This document shows, piece by piece, positions 1 through 9,551 of a stretch of 64,000 nucleotides of DNA. Source of the DNA: Cohnella herbarum (GTDB taxonomy: Bacteria; Bacillota; Bacilli; Paenibacillales; Paenibacillaceae); assembly GCF_012849095.1 (NCBI RefSeq), contig NZ_CP051680.1, positions 1,550,001 through 1,614,000 of the forward strand. Direction: 5' to 3'. A program made the position numbers and the translations under genes. The notes under the pieces were generated by a model. That model worked only from the letters and a program-made list of their open reading frames with translations. It was not told the origin of the DNA and made no database searches. The number at the start of each line of letters is the position of its first letter. The stretch's first letter is position 1.

Positions 1-486
1 CTTCGCTAATAGACAGAACCCGATCAAACGACGCACGTCGGTATAACACCCTGCATTTTCTTGACAGTGACTTCTTGCAAAGGGTTCGAGCCCGCTCAAG
101 TCGTTATAAGTAACCGGAATGCATTGATGTCCGCTTGAGTAGTTCGTAACGGGACCGACCAGTCCGACTCTTTCATTGTCATGCAGCACGCGCAACATGT
201 TTTCTAACCAATGCATCGTTACGATCGTATCGTTATTTAAGAAGAGGATGTTGTCCCCCGTTGCCAGCTTGATTCCTTGGTTGCAGCCTTTAGCAAAACC
301 AAGATTCTCTTCGTTCTCATGAACGATAACATCGGGTTGCCTTCTTAGATAAGTAACCGTGTCGTCCGTGGACCCGTTATCAACGACGATAAGTTCATAA
401 TCGTTCGTATGGTGCCTAATGCTATTCAAACACTTTTCGGTTAATGGCAATTGATTATGCGTCAAAATCACGATGCTGGTTGTCAT
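1..486 (-). CDS. GT2 family glycosyltransferase, C-terminus cut by window edge
   Basis: The gene reads leftwards out of the window; 162 codons are visible and no stop is reached. The N-terminus carries the GT-A nucleotide-binding strand SIVILTHNQL, then DNGSTDDT and the acidic FLNNDT segment expected for sugar-nucleotide and metal binding in GT2 enzymes. ENLGFAKGCNQG is typical of rhamnosyltransferase-like members. The ATG at 486 follows GAGGTGA at good spacing. It lies 37 bp downstream of rfbG on the same strand, so it probably adds a sugar to a surface glycan, possibly one made by the rfb genes. The donor cannot be read from this fragment. Confidence 0.9.
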   Translation of the reverse strand, partial: MTTSIVILTHNQLPLTEKCLNSIRHHTNDYELIVVDNGSTDDTVTYLRRQPDVIVHENEENLGFAKGCNQGIKLATGDNILFLNNDTIVTMHWLENMLRVLHDNERVGLVGPVTNYSSGHQCIPVTYNDLSGLEPFARSHCQENAGCYTDVRRLIGFCLLAK

Positions 487-523
487 TTGTTCACCTCAAT
501 ATCAGAAAGCTTACTTTCCACGG

Positions 524-1624
524 CTAATCGGTTGGCTTAACACTTTCGCGCGAATATGCATCTAATTGTTCTAAACAAAGAGCCTTCATATCGGCTTGTT
601 TCCGGTAAGCTTGAAACCAATCCACCGTCTTTTCCAATGCCGTCTTCACGTCCCATACCGGCTCCCAGCCCAAAGCGCGCCTTGCTTTCGAACTATCCAA
701 ACTAAGATTGTCGGCTTCATGGGGATTGCTCCCTTGCGACAATTCATAGAAGTCATACTCTCCCCAGAGCGTTCCGATCGTCTGGACCAACCACTCCACG
801 CTTTTCGAGTTCGCATCCATAGGTCCGAAATTCCACGCATCCCCGAATTCCGTTCCGCGCTCTACCATCTTTTGCGCTAACAGCAAATAGCCCTGCAACG
901 GCTCTAGTACATGCTGCCAAGGCCGAGTAGCCTGAGGATGGCGTACTTCCAGCTTACTTCCGGACAATAAAGCCCGCATACTGTTAGGAACGAGTCGATC
1001 TTCAGACCAATCGCCTCCTCCGATCACATTGCCCGCTCTTGCAGTGGCTACGCTAAGACCATGATTCGCATAATCCTTATGATGAAAAAAGCTGTTTCGA
1101 AAAGAAGCGGTAACGAGCTCGGAACATGCTTTACTGTTGGAATAAGGGTCAAAACCGCCCAGCCTGTCGATTTCACGGTAGCCCCAGGTCCATTCCTTAT
1201 TTTCATAACACTTGTCCGTAGTCACATTAATAATGGCTTTAATGCCTACTCCGTCCCTAATCGACGTTCTCGCCGCATCGAGGAGATTAACGGCTCCAAG
1301 CACGTTGACCTCAAAGGTTTCTACTGGATATTGATAAGAATATCGGACAAAAGGTTGAGCGGCCATGTGGAAAATAACTTCGGGTTGCGTGTCTTGAATA
1401 GTATCTAGCAACGCTGTTCGATTTCGAATATCTGCCGTCACGGAGCGCATCGTTTGTTCAAGTTTGCATAATGAATGCAAATTCGGCGAGGTCATCGGTT
1501 CCAACGCGTAACCGGTTACTTCTGCTCCTAAAGACTGAAGCCACAAACTAAGCCAACTTCCCTTAAATCCCGTATGTCCGGTAATCAACACTTTTTTGCG
1601 CGACCAGAAATCGTTACTTGGCAT
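524..1624 (-). CDS. rfbG: CDP-glucose 4,6-dehydratase
   Basis: 366 residues, the usual length for RfbG. It is an extended short-chain dehydrogenase: the NAD-binding glycine motif is TGHTGFKGSW near residue 15, and the catalytic Tyr-x3-Lys is YSNSK near residue 160, preceded by the RfbG-type stretch TTDKCYENKEWTWGYRE. Family knowledge: it converts CDP-D-glucose to CDP-4-keto-6-deoxyglucose in the cytoplasm. It sits 6 bp after rfbF and is followed by a glycosyltransferase, all on the minus strand. The order rfbH-rfbF-rfbG indicates one operon for CDP-dideoxyhexose precursors. The ATG is preceded by GATGAGGAAC. Confidence 0.95.
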   Translation of the reverse strand: MPSNDFWSRKKVLITGHTGFKGSWLSLWLQSLGAEVTGYALEPMTSPNLHSLCKLEQTMRSVTADIRNRTALLDTIQDTQPEVIFHMAAQPFVRYSYQYPVETFEVNVLGAVNLLDAARTSIRDGVGIKAIINVTTDKCYENKEWTWGYREIDRLGGFDPYSNSKACSELVTASFRNSFFHHKDYANHGLSVATARAGNVIGGGDWSEDRLVPNSMRALLSGSKLEVRHPQATRPWQHVLEPLQGYLLLAQKMVERGTEFGDAWNFGPMDANSKSVEWLVQTIGTLWGEYDFYELSQGSNPHEADNLSLDSSKARRALGWEPVWDVKTALEKTVDWFQAYRKQADMKALCLEQLDAYSRESVKPTD

Positions 1625-1630
1625 TGTTCC

Positions 1631-2410
1631 TCATCCGTTTCTATTCCAGGAGGCTTTTCCCGTTTTCCACAGATCCTCCAGGTAGTTTTTGTCGCGAAGG
1701 GTGTCCATGGGATGCCAAAAACCGGTATGATGGTACGCCATCAGCTCGCCGGATTTGGCCAGAGACTCCAACGGTTCTTTTTCCCATACCGTCGCATCCC
1801 CTTCGATAAAGTCAAATACTTCAGGCTGCAATACAAAAAAACCGCCGTTGACCCATCCTCCGTCCCCCTTTGGCTTCTCCACGATTTTTAGCACCTGACT
1901 CTCGCCGGAAATGTGCAAAGCCCCGAATCGTCCGATAGGCTGCGTCGCGGTCAACGTTGCCATTTTCCCATGCGAATGATGGAAATCGACTAGCTTTCCA
2001 ATATCCAGATCCGAAAGACCGTCTCCATAAGTCAGCATGAAGGGCTCCTTCTCCACGTACTTCTGTATTCTTTTCAACCTTCCGCCCGTCATCGTATCTA
2101 AACCCGTATCTACTAGAGTGACTTTCCAAGGGTCCAAGTCGCGGTTATGCAAGGTCATCTTCTTGGTGTCATTCCCGAACTCGAACGTCACATCGGAGCC
2201 GAATAAATGATAATTCGCGAAATATTGTTTAATCGCGTTTCCTTTATAACCGAGACAAATAATAAACTCTCTAAAATCGTATTTTGAATAACTGTTCATA
2301 ATATGCCATATCATCGGCCTATCGCCGATTTCAATCATCGGTTTCGGTTTTAGATGGGTTTCCTCGCTGATTCTTGTTCCATACCCTCCGGCTAGAATAA
2401 CTACTTTCAT
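1631..2410 (-). CDS. rfbF: glucose-1-phosphate cytidylyltransferase
   Basis: 259 residues, full length for RfbF. The N-terminal nucleotidyltransferase signature [20 protein letters not shown] binds CTP and the sugar phosphate. Family knowledge: it makes CDP-glucose from CTP and glucose-1-phosphate, the first committed step of CDP-dideoxyhexose synthesis. Its ATG overlaps the rfbH stop by four bases (2407-2410), which suggests translational coupling, and AAGGAG stands 9 bases upstream. rfbG follows after 6 bp. Together rfbF and rfbG supply the substrate of RfbH. Confidence 0.95.
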   Translation of the reverse strand: MKVVILAGGYGTRISEETHLKPKPMIEIGDRPMIWHIMNSYSKYDFREFIICLGYKGNAIKQYFANYHLFGSDVTFEFGNDTKKMTLHNRDLDPWKVTLVDTGLDTMTGGRLKRIQKYVEKEPFMLTYGDGLSDLDIGKLVDFHHSHGKMATLTATQPIGRFGALHISGESQVLKIVEKPKGDGGWVNGGFFVLQPEVFDFIEGDATVWEKEPLESLAKSGELMAYHHTGFWHPMDTLRDKNYLEDLWKTGKASWNRNG

Positions 2411-3756
2411 GAATGAGAACTCCTTTTCAACAGCGTAAAAAAAACATCGACAACGTGCTGCAGCATTTCCGAGCTAAGTCCCGGATACACGCCAATCCAA
2501 AAAGTATCGTTCATAATCCGATCCGTGTTCCGCAGCTCGCCAACGATTCGGCAGTTCATGTCTTTGTAAGCAGGCTGACGGAGGATATTCCCGGCGAATA
2601 ACAACCGGGTACCGATACGATGTTGTTCCAGCGCTTGCACGAGTTGATTACGCGTAAGGGGGGCATCTTCCCGTACCGTTATTGGAAACCCAAACCAACT
2701 TGGATCGCTTCCCTCGGTGGCCTCCGGTAATATGAGAACATCTTCTAGCGGTTTTAGAGATGCCTTTAAGAAGGCGAAATTTTGCTTTCGTTTCATTATG
2801 AACGCTTCAAGCTTATTCAATTGAGCAACGCCGATTGCCGCTTGCATATCGGTTACTTTCAAGTTGTAGCCAATGTGGCTATACGTATATTTATGATCGT
2901 AGCCTTGCGGGAGATCTCCATGCTGCCAGTCGAACCTCTTGCCGCACGTGTTATCTTTGCCGGGTTCGCACCAGCAATCCCTTCCCCAGTCCCGAAACGA
3001 TTCTACTATTTTTTTCAGTTTTGGCGATGAGGTTAGAACGGCTCCTCCCTCGCCCATCGTAATGTGATGCGCCGGGTAGAAACTTACGGTCGCCAGATCT
3101 CCGAACGTTCCTACGCGGTTTCCATGATACATCGTCCCAACGGCATCGCACGTATCTTCAATCAGCCACAAGCCATACTGATCGGCGATTCGTTTGACTT
3201 CGTCGACGCGGAATGAATTGCCGAGCGTATGCGCGATGACAATGGCTTTCGTTTTATGGCTTATTGCGGCTTCCAAGAGCGAAGTATCTATATTGTACGT
3301 AGGAATATCCACATCTAAAAAGACGGGAACAAGACCGTATTGAACAATCGGATTCACCGTTGTAGGGAACCCGGCGGCTACCGTAATCACTTCGTCCCCC
3401 GGTCGAAGTCTGCGCTCCCCCAGCTGAGGCGAAGTTAACGCTGCTAAAGCTAACAAGTTAGCGCTTGAACCGGAGTTAGTCAAGAGCGCATACCTGCAAT
3501 TCATGAACTTGGCGAATTCACGCTCGAACTTTAGCGCGTAACGGCCTGTCGTTAAGTTAAAATCGAGGGACGCGTCGACTAATTGCACGACCTCGTCTTG
3601 ATCGAATACCTTACCGCTAACGGGGATATAATCAACGCCTGGTCGAAACGCCTTCGGAGACCACTTCTCCACATAGAATGCGGCCGTTAATTCTAAAATT
3701 TGTTTTCTAAGATTTTGCTTGGACAACTCCATCGGTGTTGAATCCCCCTGCCCCAT
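2407..3756 (-). CDS. rfbH: CDP-4-keto-6-deoxy-D-glucose 3-dehydrase (E1-type, PMP and [2Fe-2S])
   Basis: A DegT/DnrJ/EryC1 fold protein. Instead of the PLP lysine it has His in [16 protein letters not shown], the hallmark of the E1/ColD dehydrase branch that uses PMP. Four cysteines fit the E1 iron-sulfur motif exactly: the Cys of DTCDAVG, then 57 residues to CWC, then 7 residues to the next Cys (C-x57-C-x-C-x7-C). It therefore removes the C3 hydroxyl to give CDP-4-keto-3,6-dideoxyglucose, with a partner reductase not seen here. Start is uncertain: the ATG at 3756 lacks a good ribosome site, while the in-frame ATG at 3732 follows AGGGGG and matches the usual N-terminus better. First gene of the rfb operon. 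Confidence 0.93.
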   Translation of the reverse strand: MGQGDSTPMELSKQNLRKQILELTAAFYVEKWSPKAFRPGVDYIPVSGKVFDQDEVVQLVDASLDFNLTTGRYALKFEREFAKFMNCRYALLTNSGSSANLLALAALTSPQLGERRLRPGDEVITVAAGFPTTVNPIVQYGLVPVFLDVDIPTYNIDTSLLEAAISHKTKAIVIAHTLGNSFRVDEVKRIADQYGLWLIEDTCDAVGTMYHGNRVGTFGDLATVSFYPAHHITMGEGGAVLTSSPKLKKIVESFRDWGRDCWCEPGKDNTCGKRFDWQHGDLPQGYDHKYTYSHIGYNLKVTDMQAAIGVAQLNKLEAFIMKRKQNFAFLKASLKPLEDVLILPEATEGSDPSWFGFPITVREDAPLTRNQLVQALEQHRIGTRLLFAGNILRQPAYKDMNCRIVGELRNTDRIMNDTFWIGVYPGLSSEMLQHVVDVFFTLLKRSSHS

Positions 3757-3918
3757 CTTAGTCGCATGAAAATTCGCATATTGGGCGAAGCGATATGCTC
3801 ATTTTTTAAATATATGCTGGGCTTCGAAAATGTTTAATCTATTCCTCCCTTCGATCATTCATCGCCTCATCTGAATAGGATGCTCTTAAGCTTCGGAGAA
3901 GGAGGCGCTAATTGACGG

Positions 3919-5322
3919 ATGGACATCACGCCTGAGCGAATTTCGATCGGACATGGCGTATCTTTAAGCGCGCCTTATACGTTAAAGGTAATTAACGACG
4001 AGAATGAGTTGCCGGCTATCCTTCTTGGCGACGGATGCCGTATCCAGCCTGGACTGACGATCGTCGCCAAGCACCAAGTCACGCTGGAACGAAACGTACT
4101 CATCGACCCCCATGTTCACATCAGCGATCACGTAGACATGGACGTCAAACTGCCGACGGGGGCACCATTTCCAAACCTAGGTGATTCCTCTACAGAGGGG
4201 GAAGTTCATATTTGCGAGGGGGCTTGGATCGGTGCTCATGCTATTGTGCAAGGTGCCGTGCGCATTGGCAGGGGCAGCGTTGTAAAACCGAACAGCGTCG
4301 TAGTAAGAGACGTCCCCGACTATTGCGTCGTAGCGGGGATTCCCGCTGAAATCGTTCAACTGTATGAAACGTCTTCCGTAAGCTGGGTTCCCGTCACCGG
4401 AGATGATCATGCGAGCGAGCTTCTTGCAACACGACGCCGACATCCTCTGCTTTCGATCTGCCTTCCTACATTTAATCGCGCTCCTCATCTGGAACACTGC
4501 TTGCAATCCATTTACGATCAGATCGGTGATCATGAATTAATAGAAGTAATCGTTTCCGACAATGCTTCTACGGACGCAACGGCGGAAATTGCGACTCGCT
4601 ACGCTTCGCGTTATTCGAATATGAAATACGTGCGCAACGAAGAAAATATCGGCGGGGACCCGAACATATTCCGCGTTATGAATTTGGCGCAGGGTACATT
4701 CGTCAAATTGCAGGGTGACGATGATTTCTATGTAGAAGGAACATTAAATGCGTTGCTTCATGTTCTGCACAGCCATAGCGATTGCGGTATCGTTCAGGTC
4801 TTCGTGAGAAACGGAGACGGACGAATATGGACCGGGACCGGGATGAGCGCTTATCTGGATGCGACATCCATATACGCGACTTTCATTAGCTCCATCGTCT
4901 TGCGCCGCGAGGATCTCGTGAAAATAAAAGAGCCTGCATTATTTCTGCGCTCTTCGTTTAATCAGCTGTATCTCCAATATGCGATTCTGGAGGAAAACCC
5001 CAAATTCTGCGTAATGAATAGCAGTATGTTCACATACGGAGGCGGCTCTTCCGAAGGATATAATTTTGGCGAGATTATTTTCCATAGCTACCAGTCGATC
5101 CTGCAACATTTCATAGGTAGGGGACTGACGATGGACGACTTTCTTAAAGAAAAGAAAAGAACTCTCTTTGAATACGCTCTTCCGTGGTTCGATCATATTA
5201 TCAGGACGAAAATGGAAGGCAATACGGACCGGTTCGAAGACATATACATCGATCATTACAAAGATGAGCCTTACTACGAAGAGGGTTTGAGCATCATTGC
5301 TTCTATTCTAAAAAGCACCTGA
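3919..5322 (+). CDS. fusion protein: hexapeptide-repeat acyltransferase plus GT2 glycosyltransferase
   Basis: 467 residues. Residues about 10-155 form a left-handed beta-helix acyltransferase: hexapeptide repeats such as IGRGSVVKPNSVV followed by the closing VPDYCVVAGIPAEIV. A GT2 domain starts near residue 174 with LLSICLPTFNR, then SDNASTD and the acidic LQGDDDF motif. The GT2 half resembles abequosyltransferase-like RfbV enzymes (recalled, not searched). Divergent from rfbH across 162 bp. A GGAGG at 3900 is 14 bases before the ATG, somewhat far. Inference: one polypeptide transfers and O-acylates a (dideoxy)hexose. The downstream gene is a paralogue of the same architecture. Confidence 0.85.
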   Translation: MDITPERISIGHGVSLSAPYTLKVINDENELPAILLGDGCRIQPGLTIVAKHQVTLERNVLIDPHVHISDHVDMDVKLPTGAPFPNLGDSSTEGEVHICEGAWIGAHAIVQGAVRIGRGSVVKPNSVVVRDVPDYCVVAGIPAEIVQLYETSSVSWVPVTGDDHASELLATRRRHPLLSICLPTFNRAPHLEHCLQSIYDQIGDHELIEVIVSDNASTDATAEIATRYASRYSNMKYVRNEENIGGDPNIFRVMNLAQGTFVKLQGDDDFYVEGTLNALLHVLHSHSDCGIVQVFVRNGDGRIWTGTGMSAYLDATSIYATFISSIVLRREDLVKIKEPALFLRSSFNQLYLQYAILEENPKFCVMNSSMFTYGGGSSEGYNFGEIIFHSYQSILQHFIGRGLTMDDFLKEKKRTLFEYALPWFDHIIRTKMEGNTDRFEDIYIDHYKDEPYYEEGLSIIASILKST

Positions 5323-5343
5323 CCAACAGAGAGGAGCACAGGC

Positions 5344-6834
5344 ATGCCGGTGTCCATAGATCCGCAAATAGCCGCTACCTTTTATCGTTATGGGGAGTCG
5401 TCATTCCTTGATGTCAGTGGGCAGTTCCATCATCCCGAGCAAATATCTATCGGAAGCGACGTAAAGATCCGTGGTGATTATTCGCTAGAAATCATTGCAA
5501 ACGAAATCGGACCAAAGCCGAAAATCATTATTGGCGATGGCTGTATATGCGAACAGGGACTTATGATGAGTGCTTTAAATCGGATCGAGCTTGAAAGTGA
5601 CGTCATAATTGAACCCCGTGTCTATATTTCGGATGCCGAGCATGATTACCGTCAAGTCGGCATACCCGTAAAGGCGCAATCGTTCATTGAAACCTCAGGC
5701 GAGGTGCTTATCGAGAAAGGGGCGCGCATAGGTGCAGGCTCTGTTATTGTCGGTAATATCCGTATAGGTCGTTACAGTATCGTGCAGCCCGGAAGCGTCG
5801 TCGAACAGGATGTGCCGGAGCAATGCATGGTGAGCGGAGCCCCAGCGCAAATCATACAAATATACGAGCCGGTTCTAGATAGATGGGTCGATATGGGCAA
5901 AAAGATGGAAGCTTCCGATCATCGCCTATTAAAACCTAGGCAAAAGCCCCCCCTACTCTCGATATGCATTCCGACTTACAATCGATCGGCCAATTTGGAC
6001 CGCTGTCTGAATTCGATATTACCGCAATTAGAAGCTGGCGCTCCCGTGGAAGTGCTTGTTTCGGACAATGCCTCCACGGACGATACGCCTGATGTCGTTA
6101 AGCGGTATGCGGACCGGTATCCCTTCTTGAAATATTCTCGCAATAACGAGAATATAGGTGGAGACCGGAATATCTATCGCGTCATGCGCGAAGCTCGGGG
6201 AACGTTCATCAAGATGCAAGGGGACGACGATTATTACGAAGAAGGCACGCTAATGCCGCTTATCGATATTGTGAGAAGCCATCGCGATTGCGGGATTATT
6301 CACATTCATACGTATAACAACGACCGACGCGTGTATACGGCCGAAGGTGCTCAAGCGTTTCTCGCTACGGCGACTATGATGTCTACCTTCATTTCAGGCA
6401 TGATTTTGCGAAAAGAGGATTTGGATCAAGTCGAGCAGCCCGAACGGTTTCTGAATTCCTCCTTCAACCAAATGTATCTTCAATTCGCCATATTGATGAA
6501 AAACCCTAAGTTTTGCGTCGTGAATTGGAGCATGTTTCAATTCGAAGGGAATCAACCAAGCGGTTATAATTACGGCGAAGTAGTGTTTCGTAGCTATCAG
6601 TCGATCTTAAAATACTTTATTGGTAAAGGCCTAACGGAAGACAACCTTCGCGAGGAGAAAATGCGGTCTCTCTTCAGCTTTATTCTACCTTGGTATAGAG
6701 GCATTATCGTAAATCGTTACCACACGGATATCAGTCGGTTCGAGGATATTTTCAGCGAACATTATCATGACGAGCCCTACTATGAACAAGTTCTAAATGA
6801 GATTCGGGCTTTAACTGCGGCTGCACAAAGCTAG
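5344..6834 (+). CDS. second acyltransferase-GT2 fusion, tandem paralogue
   Basis: 496 residues, same two-domain build as the gene 21 bp upstream and clearly homologous along its whole length (shared SDNAST, QGDDD, SFNQ.YLQ.AIL and DEPYYE stretches). The hexapeptide domain covers about residues 20-180 (IGAGSVIVGNIRIGRYSIV, then VPEQCMVSGAPAQII). The GT2 domain starts near residue 202 with LLSICIPTYNR. GAGGAG stands 8 bases before the ATG. The pair probably arose by tandem duplication and then took on different acceptors or linkages. The acyl donor is unknown; acetyl-CoA is usual for this fold. Confidence 0.85.
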   Translation: MPVSIDPQIAATFYRYGESSFLDVSGQFHHPEQISIGSDVKIRGDYSLEIIANEIGPKPKIIIGDGCICEQGLMMSALNRIELESDVIIEPRVYISDAEHDYRQVGIPVKAQSFIETSGEVLIEKGARIGAGSVIVGNIRIGRYSIVQPGSVVEQDVPEQCMVSGAPAQIIQIYEPVLDRWVDMGKKMEASDHRLLKPRQKPPLLSICIPTYNRSANLDRCLNSILPQLEAGAPVEVLVSDNASTDDTPDVVKRYADRYPFLKYSRNNENIGGDRNIYRVMREARGTFIKMQGDDDYYEEGTLMPLIDIVRSHRDCGIIHIHTYNNDRRVYTAEGAQAFLATATMMSTFISGMILRKEDLDQVEQPERFLNSSFNQMYLQFAILMKNPKFCVVNWSMFQFEGNQPSGYNYGEVVFRSYQSILKYFIGKGLTEDNLREEKMRSLFSFILPWYRGIIVNRYHTDISRFEDIFSEHYHDEPYYEQVLNEIRALTAAAQS

Positions 6835-6863
6835 AGGTCTATCGTCTATGGTGCGGCGATTTG

Positions 6864-6897
6864 AGCAAAAAAACAACGCAGGAGTTTACCTGCGTCA
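6864..6897 (-). terminator. rho-independent terminator of the sugar-acid operon
   Basis: Read on the minus strand, ACGCAGG pairs with CCTGCGT around a 6-base loop (6876-6895) and is followed by TGTTTTTTT. It lies just past the stop of the SDR gene at 6911 and also separates that operon from the convergent glycosyltransferase gene. Confidence 0.8.
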
Positions 6898-6910
6898 TCT
6901 TCGTTTACCT

Positions 6911-7678
6911 TTATAATTCGGCCGTCATTCCGCCATCCGCCACTAACGTCGCTCCCGTCATGAACGAATTGTCCGGGCTTGCGGCGAACATGACGACCGC
7001 CGCAATCTCTTCCGGCTGTCCGATCCGACCGATGGGTTGCGACTCATCCCATTGTTTCATGATTTCTTCTCGGGGCGTATCCAAGTTTCTCACGCTGCTC
7101 TCCAGCATCGGCGTTCGAACCGCGCCGGGCAGTACCGTATTGGCGCGAATATTTTGCTTGGCATAATCAAGAGCGATGGCTCGCGTTAACCCTACGATTC
7201 CGGCTTTGGAAGCGGAATAGGCAGAATAGCCATCGAGCGTCGCAACCGCATGAACGGAGCTAACGTTCACGATCACCCCGCCCCCCTGCTCTAACATGGA
7301 CGGAATGACTCCCCGACAGAATAAGAATACGGAAGTCAGATTGTTCGTTATCACGCCGTTCCATTCGTCCAGACTCATATCCGTTAATCGAACTTGCGGA
7401 CAAACCGCCGCGTTGTTCACCATAACATCTATTCTTCCGAACTGTTTCAGCGTTTCCTGGACAATCCGCTTCACGTCATCTTCGGCCGCTACGTCTGCCG
7501 CCATCGCAACTGCGCGATAACCCATTTCCGTAATTTCATTGGCCACGGTCTCTACTTTGCTAAGCGTACGGCCTACGATAACGACCGCGGCGCCTGCGCC
7601 GGCAAACTTGTGCGCGATCGAGCGGCCGATCCCGCCGCCACCGCCAGTAACGATAACGACTTTATCTTCCCAGCCCAT
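6911..7678 (-). CDS. SDR family oxidoreductase, sugar-acid operon
   Basis: 255 residues, a classical short-chain dehydrogenase: NAD(P)-binding TGGGGGIG near the N-terminus, NNAA motif, and catalytic YSASK in GYSAYSASKAG. An ATG 12 bases upstream is possible, but the ATG at 7678 has GAGGTG at the right spacing. It is the last gene of the minus-strand operon with an FAH hydrolase, a zinc dehydrogenase and an enolase-superfamily dehydratase. In non-phosphorylative L-fucose and L-rhamnose catabolism an SDR oxidises the 2-keto-3-deoxy acid at C4 before an FAH-type hydrolase cleaves it. That role is inferred from context. Confidence 0.88.
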   Translation of the reverse strand: MGWEDKVVIVTGGGGGIGRSIAHKFAGAGAAVVIVGRTLSKVETVANEITEMGYRAVAMAADVAAEDDVKRIVQETLKQFGRIDVMVNNAAVCPQVRLTDMSLDEWNGVITNNLTSVFLFCRGVIPSMLEQGGGVIVNVSSVHAVATLDGYSAYSASKAGIVGLTRAIALDYAKQNIRANTVLPGAVRTPMLESSVRNLDTPREEIMKQWDESQPIGRIGQPEEIAAVVMFAASPDNSFMTGATLVADGGMTAEL

Positions 7679-7695
7679 GGTACACCTCATAATGT

Positions 7696-8535
7696 TTAGA
7701 ATTGATCGGCCACGAATGTATTCCGCAACGTCCCGATGCCTTCAATCGTCGCTTCCACGACGTCGCCGGGCTTCAACCACACTTGCGGCTTCCTCCCCAT
7801 TCCTACGCCCGGAGGGGTGCCTGTGCTGATGATATCGCCCGGCTGAAGCGTAATCGTGTTGGAGAGAAACGAGACCAGGTAAGGAATGTTGAAGATCAAT
7901 TCCTTCGTATTTGAATTTTGCATCGTTTCGCCGTTTAACTTGAGCGAAATGCTCAGATTGCCTGGATTCTCAATCTCGTCTGCGGTGACGATCCAAGGTC
8001 CCATCGGAGCGAAACCATCGATCGCCTTGCCGCGAGTCCATTGCGGCTCGTTCAATTGAATATCCCTTGCGCTAACATCGTTCAGAACCGTATAACCGAA
8101 TACATAATCCATTGCGGATTCCAAAGGTACGCGCTTCGCCGTCTTGCCGATGACGACCGCTAGCTCGACTTCATAATCGCATTGAGAGACTTCGGCCGGA
8201 ATGACGACTTCATCGTCATGGCCGGTCAGGCAGTTGTTATACTTAGGGAACAACACCGGCACCTTAGGAACCTGCATATTCGATTCGATCACATGATCAT
8301 GATAATTAAGCCCGATGCAGATGATTTTCTCCGGATCGGTTAACGGGGATAAAAGCTTCACTTCATCGAGTCGATAGGAAGCTCCTTCCTGCAAGGAATA
8401 GATGTCGGATTCACGAATAACATCGCGCACCGTTCCTGCGGTACTAAGCGCGACGACCGTAGAATCTCCCTTGAGTAGGCCGACCTGGAGTTTACGCGCT
8501 TCATCTTGCAGGTGATAGAATTGCAAAAGCTTCAT
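7696..8535 (-). CDS. fumarylacetoacetate hydrolase (FAH) family protein
   Basis: 279 residues with the FAH fold. GLNYHDHVIES opens the catalytic domain, and the metal-binding acidic cluster appears as CDYEVELAVVIGK, with later DVSARDIQ and FAPMGPWIV. The C-terminal GDIISTGTPPGVGMG is diagnostic. Family members hydrolyse C-C bonds in 2,4-diketo acids or isomerise and decarboxylate related compounds. Beside a sugar-acid dehydratase and an SDR, it best fits a 2,4-diketo-3-deoxy-sugar-acid hydrolase yielding pyruvate plus a hydroxy acid. GGAGGAGT precedes the ATG; the stop of the upstream dehydrogenase gene is only 2 bp away. Confidence 0.88.
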   Translation of the reverse strand: MKLLQFYHLQDEARKLQVGLLKGDSTVVALSTAGTVRDVIRESDIYSLQEGASYRLDEVKLLSPLTDPEKIICIGLNYHDHVIESNMQVPKVPVLFPKYNNCLTGHDDEVVIPAEVSQCDYEVELAVVIGKTAKRVPLESAMDYVFGYTVLNDVSARDIQLNEPQWTRGKAIDGFAPMGPWIVTADEIENPGNLSISLKLNGETMQNSNTKELIFNIPYLVSFLSNTITLQPGDIISTGTPPGVGMGRKPQVWLKPGDVVEATIEGIGTLRNTFVADQF

Positions 8536-8537
8536 CG

Positions 8538-9539
8538 TTAATACTCCTCCTGTTCCAAGCTTAGAAAGATTTTAGCTACTTTTCCCGGTCCGCCTATCAA
8601 CCGCTCGAAGCAAGCTCCTCCGTCAACTATCGGAGCTGTCTCTACCCAAGGAAGAATATCGATTCTTCCTTGTCCGATCCATAATATCGCCGTCTCGAAG
8701 TCTTCCTGCGAATAGGCGAATGCGCCTTTCGTACTGATCTCGTTACGGATCATATCGTTGATCGGGAGCTTACTATCCGCTTCATGCAATCCCGTGAAGA
8801 CGACTTTGCCTCCCGCGCGCGTTGCCTTAACGCTGTTCTGCCTCGTCACTTCAGCTCCGACAGCGTCGATGACGGCATCGAACCCGTTCCCGTCCGGTAG
8901 ATCCTTAACCGCGATTCCGCCGAGTTCCCTCGCGATCTCAAGTCTAGCTTCGTTCAAGTCTACGATGACCGCATCCCTGATTCCGTACTCTTTCGCCGCC
9001 AGGAGCGTGAATATACCGATCGGCCCCGCGCCATAGATCAGAATCCGATCCGTCGGCTTTAATTGCAACAAACGGCAGATATGGATTGCACAGGCGAACG
9101 GCTCTGCCAAAGCGCCTTCTTCGAACGATAGTCGATCTTCCAATCGGTACGCGTTTCGCGCCGGAACCGCAACGTACTCTGCGAAAGCCCCTGGTCTATG
9201 AGCACCCAGTAAGTTTCTAGCTGCGCATAATTGCGATTGTCCGTTGCGACAGTAGCCGCACGTTCCGCAAGTGATCAGAGGATTTGCCGTTACGCGATCC
9301 CCCGGTTGGAAGCCGCTCACATGTTCTCCAATCTGCTCGATCACGCCCGCAAATTCATGCCCCATGATCAGGGGCGGCTTACGCAACGAATTATGTCCTA
9401 GATAGCCGCTAAGCTCGGATCCGCAGATGCCGGCTCTCTTGACGCGAATGAGTATCTCATCCGGCTTTACTTCCGGTCGCGGAACTTCCCGCATGTTCAT
9501 CGTTCGCGGTCCCTCGTACACCAATGCCTTCATGCTCAT
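8538..9539 (-). CDS. zinc-dependent alcohol dehydrogenase (MDR family)
   Basis: 333 residues. The catalytic zinc site begins with RAGICGSELSGYLGH and GHEFAGVI; the structural zinc lobe has four cysteines in CGTCGYCRNGQSQLC. The Rossmann motif is GAGPIG in ILIYGAGPIGIF. It resembles the sorbitol/threonine/galactitol-phosphate dehydrogenase branch, so the substrate is probably a polyol or sugar. It lies 12 bp after the dehydratase gene and could perform the first oxidation of the pathway. Two in-frame ATGs lie at the start; the first fits GGGGGC best. Confidence 0.9.
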   Translation of the reverse strand: MSMKALVYEGPRTMNMREVPRPEVKPDEILIRVKRAGICGSELSGYLGHNSLRKPPLIMGHEFAGVIEQIGEHVSGFQPGDRVTANPLITCGTCGYCRNGQSQLCAARNLLGAHRPGAFAEYVAVPARNAYRLEDRLSFEEGALAEPFACAIHICRLLQLKPTDRILIYGAGPIGIFTLLAAKEYGIRDAVIVDLNEARLEIARELGGIAVKDLPDGNGFDAVIDAVGAEVTRQNSVKATRAGGKVVFTGLHEADSKLPINDMIRNEISTKGAFAYSQEDFETAILWIGQGRIDILPWVETAPIVDGGACFERLIGGPGKVAKIFLSLEQEEY

Positions 9540-9551
9540 GATCTTTGCCCC

